A DNA stretch of 64,000 nt from Rhynchonema sp. JSB1_4 (Eukaryota > Nematoda > Chromadorea > Monhysterida > Xyalidae), in contig JASAMV010002913.1 of the NCBI GenBank assembly GCA_030248065.1, positions 37,094 through 101,093 of the forward strand, written 5' to 3'. This document shows positions 59,801 through 64,000 of this stretch, piece by piece. Below the pieces are notes generated by a model, which saw only the letters and a list, made by a program, of their open reading frames with translations, was not told the origin of the DNA and ran no database searches. The translations under genes and the position numbers were made by a program. How positions within the stretch are numbered: position 1 is the first letter of the stretch; every line of letters starts with the position of its first letter.

Positions 59801-62800
59801 ATAACCACCACCACCGCTGTACTCATAGTAACCAGAGCCATTGTACGAATAGTTTTCGTCATCAAATTCGTACCTGCAAACGACCGCCATGGAATCGCCC
59901 TCGTTCTTCTATTTTCACCACTAAAAACACGTGCAACGAACGTGTAGTCGCCGACGAAGGTCGCCCAGTCTTCCGGTGGTTCGGGATAGTCCATCGAGCC
60001 ACCCGTACCGCCAGCGCAACAGTTGCAACATTTAGGATCGGCCGTTGTGTCATCACTGCCGGTCGCAGTGCCGCCGCCGGTTGATGTCAACGACGATTGT
60101 GTTTGCGTCGAGCTTGCCGTCGTTGCCTGCTTATCGGTGGTCGAATCGAATCCGTAGTCGACGTAGTCTGCCGTTGTTGTCGCTGACGCACTATCCGTGG
60201 TGGCTGAAAATTATAAATTCCAAAAATGGACTTTACGAAACGGAGAATTCGACCGCTGCGGATTTCATTTGCTGAATACTTAACCGCTACGATTCGCTGA
60301 AAACCTACGTTGTGCCGTCGTAATGTCTTCGGTGGTGGTCGATTCTGTCACACCAACTGTAGTTATTCCGTAGTCATAATCCGCACTGGTAGTTGCTTCG
60401 GTTACGTAGTCGTAGTCAGCGCTTGTGGTCGGCAAGGTTCCTCCATCTGCGATGAAGTAAACGAAAAGATTTAGATGTTAAAATCAACTGGACAACAAAA
60501 AGTGGAAACACACTTGTTGAACTCTGAGTGGTTGGTCCCGTGGTGGTCCCTGCAACGTTAGTAACGGTTACTGCCAAAATTGGTTGTAAACAAGCTTCGA
60601 TTTTCTGTGGCACATTTGTTCAAATCGGGGCGTACCAGGTAGCGCATGTCCCCAAATATGACTCGAGTGAATGTAAACGTTTTTCGCTCGCAAAAATAGT
60701 CAGGAAGCTTGAATTGATAAATAACTTACATACAAGTTATATCCACTTATGCCACATGTGTGTGCAAAATTTGGGCTCAATAAGTGGAGGGATCCAAAGT
60801 AAGTTTGTAAGTTGGGCGAAACCTAGGTAAGCGGTCATCACAGATCTTACGCAATGCGTGCCCACAAGGCTAAATCGTATCGTTGTTGATCTATCCTCTG
60901 TTGTGCAAAGCACGTCCACAAGACAGCACCCAGTGCACTTTGCTATCAAGAGAGATCTGTGGTGACCGATTATGTTTCATTCCAACCTACAAAGTTGGGC
61001 TGGAGCGCATTTTCGGTTTATGGCGGTGACCACTGGCGCTTTTGTCATTGACAAGGCCCAGGGCGCCGTTGCAGTCTGGCATTATGGGCCGAAACTGCAT
61101 CTACAGATCTAGCGCAATGCGTGCCCATAGGGTTAAATCGCATCGTTATTGGTCCCTCCTGAGAGGAAATTTAGGACAGGATCTTTGGGAATCATTTGTG
61201 GAGGTGAATTCTGTGCATCGAACTGTGATGTTTAGGCGTAAGCCTATTGGGTGTAAGTGTGGGAAACTCAAGCTTAGGTAGTGGTACCCTATTGTGATTG
61301 TGATGTTTAAACTTAATCTTCGTCTTTAGCATGCTTGAAAATTTCCTCGTCTTTAGCATGCTTGAAAATTTCCTCTTTTCGGGCGCCCTTAGTCATAGTG
61401 GAAAATGGAAATGGAAATACAAAAAATAATCGATGTCCAAGTTTTCCATTTCCATTTTCCAATATGACTAAGGGCGCGCCCATGTAGGCCAGGGCCGGGG
61501 CCATGAAAAATAATCTATGTCCGAGGCCCTGGCCCCGGCCCCGGCCCTGGCCTACATGGGCGCACCGACAGGGCCGGGGCCGGGGCCGGTGCGAAACATT
61601 TTTCTGCATAGGCGACGTTACAATTACAGGGTTGTCAATAATCCAACATCGGTTTCGCATAAGCGGCTGTGCGTGTGTGTTCGTGTTGGGTGTGCTGTTG
61701 CCTGATGTATCAAGGGCACGGTCATTTTGGGGTTTTATTTAGGTTATGCATATGTATTTGTTCAAGCAAAATAATATAAGGCGCTTTATTCTTAAAAATA
61801 CTGGCTGATGAAAAGTCATGAGATGACATAAATTGTTTGAGCAACCACAGTAAACGACATGTCTGCACGAAATTCGAGTAACCTATAACTCAACCAATCA
61901 GCGAAAAGCGCACGTCGTGTATGTGCACGGTCAAAAGCGAACTGTATGTGTATAATTGCAGGTAGAAGTTCAGTGTTTTGTCAACCATATTTCCAACTGC
62001 TGCCCGAATTTGCAATTTGCAAATTTGTATAATCTAAAGAAAAACACAAGATAGCCATGCCCTTGATAAATCAGGCAATAGCGCACCCAACGCGAACACA
62101 CACGCACAGCTGCATTTATACGAAACCAATGTTGGATTATTGACAACCCTGCAGTTGAAACGTCGCCTATCCAGAAAAATGTTTCGCACCGGCCCCGGCC
62201 CCGGCCCTGTCGGTGCGCCCATGTTGGCCAGGGCGGGGGCCGGGGCCAGGGCCTCGGACATAGATTATTTTTCATGGCCCCGGCCCCGGCCCTGGCCCTG
62301 GCCTACATGGGCGCGCCCTAAGGGCATACTGGAAAATGGAAAATGGAAATGAAATAAAACATTTCCTGCAGCAGCCATGTTTTGACATGTGACAAAAACA
62401 TTTTCTGTTCCACTCAATTCTCGGCAGCTATGTAATTAGTCAGATTTCACACAGAAAATATTTTGTTTCATTTCCATTTTCCATTTTCCAGTATGCCCTT
62501 AGTCATAATGGAAAATGGAAATGGAAAACTTGGACATAGAATATTGACTAAGGGCGCCCTTCGTGCGTTATTTCTGACATTCGTCAGTTCTCCTGCGTCG
62601 TTACTGTGTCATTTTTCTGTGTTGCAGTGAACTAACTGCTGCCTGCTGTCCATTGATTCTGAAATTGTTAGCTCGATCGATTGTCAACTCCGCCAATACT
62701 CAACCATTTCACACCAGGTCAAGTGATGTAAACCAAGAAGCAACGCAAAGGCTTCACCTGCTTGGGGTGAGCAGGACTTGCTAGTTTTCAACATCTTGTT

Positions 62801-63850
62801 TTCACGAGCTTTATTCGTCCGTTGTGCATTTCATTCGCTGGGCACCTAACCGCCAAGGATTCGCCTAAGCAAACCTTGCGCCGTCGTTATGTCCTCGGTG
62901 GTGGTCGATTCTGTTCCAGCAACTGTAGTTACACCCGTTGAACTCTCAGTAGTTTGTCCCGTGGTTGTCCCTGGAACATAATGTAGTAATGGTTGCAGAC
63001 AGAATTGTTTAGGATGTTGACATCAATCGAACAACAAAAAGTGGAAGCACACCCGTTGAACTCTCAGTAGTTAGTCCCGTGGTTGTCCCTGGAACAAAGT
63101 GTAACGGTTGCAGACAGAATTGTTTAGTATATCGAACAACAAAAAGTGGAAACACACCCGTTGAACTCTCAGTAGTTAGTCCCGTGGTTGTCCCTGGAAC
63201 ATAATGTAGTAATGGTTGCAGACAGAATTGTTTAGGATGTTGACATCAATCGAACAACAAAAAGTGGAAGCACACCCGTTGAACTCTCAGTAGTTAGTGC
63301 CGCGGTTGTCTCTGGAACGTAGTGTAACGGTTGCAGACAGAATTGTTTAGTAGATCGAACAACAAAAAGTGGAAACACACCTGTTGAACTCTCAGTAGTT
63401 AGTCCTGTGGTTGTCCCTAAAACATAACGCACTAACGGTTGCAGACAGAATTGTATAGTATATCGTACAACAAAAAGTGGAAACACACCCGTTGAACTCT
63501 CAGTAGTTAGTCCCGTGGTTGTCCCTGGAACCTAGTGTAATGGTTTCTGACAAAATTGTTTAGTATATCGAACAACAAAAAGTGTAAACACACCCGTTGA
63601 ACTCTCAGTAGTTAGTCCCGTGGTTGTCCCTGGAACCTAGTGTAATGGTTTCTGACAAAATTGTTTAGTATATCGAACAACAAAAAGTGGAAACACACCC
63701 ATTGAACTCTCAGTAGTTAGTCCCGTGGTTGTCCCTGGAACATAGTGTAATGGTTGCTGACAGAATTGTTTAGTATATCGAACAACAAAAAGTGGAAACA
63801 CACCCGTTGAACTCTCAGTAGTTAGTCCCGTGGTTGTCCCTGGAACATAG
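56868..63850 (-). CDS. DEG/ENaC cation channel 2, 5' part (TM1) outside window
   Basis: This is a paralogue of the 48843-55188 gene in the same orientation. From the 3' end: TM2 exon 56868-57206 (GGVLGLYLGLSVVSLFEAVH, with the usual GLS filter; tail Pro/His-rich), 57246-57460 (QSLWPTEQYKWLKVVNFF), 57480-57690 (CTCKPKCHDISFSIKL), about 57740-57890 (ECDLFNAAVDKCRRVV), 57952-58050 (CQQACGDYHLCQACGC), 58135-58240 (IGVTRQEIIRKP), 58300-58480 (MYGSDYGLRLTLNISHKDYI), 59262-59505 (HYGNCYTFNSAVDG) and 59700-59870 (GSGYYEYSGGGGYGYPGEFE). Then come Thr-rich exons at 59940-60202 (CCNCCAGG; ADYVDYGFDSTTDKQ), 60315-60450 (TSADYDYVTEATTSADYDYG) and 60515-60550 (36-nt microexon). Upstream lie a duplicated exon (about 62860-62930) and nine more 36-nt microexons to 63850. 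TM1 and the N-terminus are not in the window. Confidence 0.85.
58530..59220. repeat. Polypurine insertion in a DEG/ENaC 2 intron
   Basis: After ACGGGACCCGTGCCTACGGC and a run of about 14 C, 58660-59180 is almost pure purine on the + strand (GGGAAGGAAGG, AAAGAGAAGAGAAAAGG), partly tandemly repeated with a ~200 bp super-unit (GGAGTTAAAAATAGGAGGGG at 58705 and 58849). It ends in ACAGACAGACATACATAC and TTTTAGTAGTATAGAT. The long frames on both strands are Lys/Gly/Glu or Pro/Ser/Phe low complexity and are not genes. Confidence 0.8.
60845..61160. repeat. Direct repeat of ~50 bp, 264 bp apart
   Basis: ACAGATCTTACGCAATGCGT followed by GCCCACAAGGCTAAATCG (60841) recurs as ACAGATCTAGCGCAATGCGT followed by GCCCATAGGGTTAAATCG (61105). 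It lies within a large DEG/ENaC 2 intron. Confidence 0.7.
61381..62565. mobile_element. Composite foldback element with GGCCCC-rich arms
   Basis: The outer ends GGGCGCCCTTAGTCATAG and ATTGACTAAGGGCGCCC belong to the family also at 23813-24157. Inside, arms of about 230 bp (61495-61720 and 62050-62280) are inverted copies holding GGCCCCGGCCCCGGCCCTGG, GTGCGAAACATTTTTCTG, GGGTTGTCAATAATCCAACA and CACACACGCACAGC. No transposase frame was seen. Confidence 0.85.
62932..63850 (-). CDS. Array of nine tandem 36-nt microexons (DEG/ENaC 2)
   Basis: Units start near 62932, 63052, 63155, 63271, 63378, 63485, 63592, 63697 and 63802. On the - strand each has an acceptor (TTCCAG, or TTTTAG in the fifth), a 36-nt core and a donor (GTGTG or GTGTA). 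The core is 2 + 33 + 1 bases, phase 1-1, and encodes TTTGLTTESST, TTTGQTTESST in unit 1 and TTAALTTESST in unit 4. Introns are about 70-80 nt. A tenth copy at 60515-60550 (TTTGPTTQSST) is part of the Thr-rich stalk. All copies keep AG and GT. The array lies upstream of an exon duplicated from 60.3 kb (ESTTTEDITTAQ). Confidence 0.65.
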
Positions 63851-63869
63851 TGTAATGGTTGCTGACAGA

Positions 63870-64000
63870 ATTGTTTAGTATATCCACAGCAAAAAATAGT
63901 GGGACGATGCAAGTTGATGCATTTTGCATCAGAAAAGTTCATTTTGCAGCCCAGTTGGCTTTGCATCAGTTTGCATCACGAAAAAAATGAGAAAGAAATT
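63870..64000. other. TGCATC-rich end of window
   Basis: TTGATGCATTTTGCATCAG and TTTGCATCAGTTTGCATCA form short repeats at the edge of the window. Probably intron of DEG/ENaC 2. Confidence 0.4.

Noticed and set aside
61313..62352. Pro/Ala/Gly-rich frames over the GC-rich arms
   Set aside because: They are translations of an inverted repeat; matching frames occur on both arms in opposite strands.
62932..63850. CRISPR-like array (regular ~106 bp repeats)
   Set aside because: Eukaryotic context. The whole unit is repeated rather than a short repeat with unique spacers, and it contains splice signals and a coding core.

Overview
This is eukaryotic, metazoan DNA. Its genes are split by many GT/AG introns, no bacterial-type operons are visible, and small inverted-repeat transposons are abundant. 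The gene content points to a nematode: a CAP (SCP/TAPS) protein ending in a ShKT domain, tandem DEG/ENaC channels and a run of divergent C-type-lectin-like membrane receptors. Splice acceptors are not the rigid TTTTCAG of Caenorhabditis, so I do not assign a clade.

Layout. (1) 0.9-5.9 kb, + strand: the 3' end of a USP34-type deubiquitinase gene. (2) 7.9-28 kb, - strand: a family of type I membrane receptors. A mosaic gene carries two sushi modules, four CTLDs, many Thr/Ser stalk exons and a membrane anchor (7.9-15.3 kb). Next come a signal-CTLD-TM gene (15.4-17.75 kb), a CTLD-sushi-TM receptor with a tyrosine-containing tail (21.6-23.7 kb), a CTLD-TM receptor (24.9-26.6 kb) and a small mucin-like TM protein (27.0-28.0 kb). 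Almost all extracellular exons have phase 1 boundaries, and each CTLD is split by a phase 0 intron, so modules can be duplicated or skipped without frame change. (3) 28.7-29.7 kb, - strand: a rhodopsin-type GPCR remnant interrupted by a MITE. (4) 30.1-45.6 kb, - strand: a complete COPA (coatomer alpha) gene with about 32 exons and several MITEs in its introns. (5) 46.7-48.2 kb, - strand: a secreted CAP + ShKT protein. (6) 48.8-55.2 kb and 56.9 kb to the window end, - strand: two paralogous DEG/ENaC channel genes in head-to-tail order. Both have long Thr-rich mucin-like insertions in the extracellular domain. The second contains an array of nine tandem 36-nt microexons.

COPA and USP34 are housekeeping genes for COPI coat assembly and ubiquitin removal. 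The rest of the window is accessory, rapidly evolving surface and secreted proteins. At least eight inverted-repeat families lie in introns and intergenic DNA. A short motif, TGATGTTTCAC, recurs about 18 times outside exons, mostly inside COPA introns. The points I rate most worth a second look are the microexon array, the phase-1 modular receptor locus, the mucin and polybasic insertion in the channels, and the dispersed motif.

Exon limits were read by eye from splice consensus and reading-frame continuity. They may be off by a few bases, and whole small exons may be missing.
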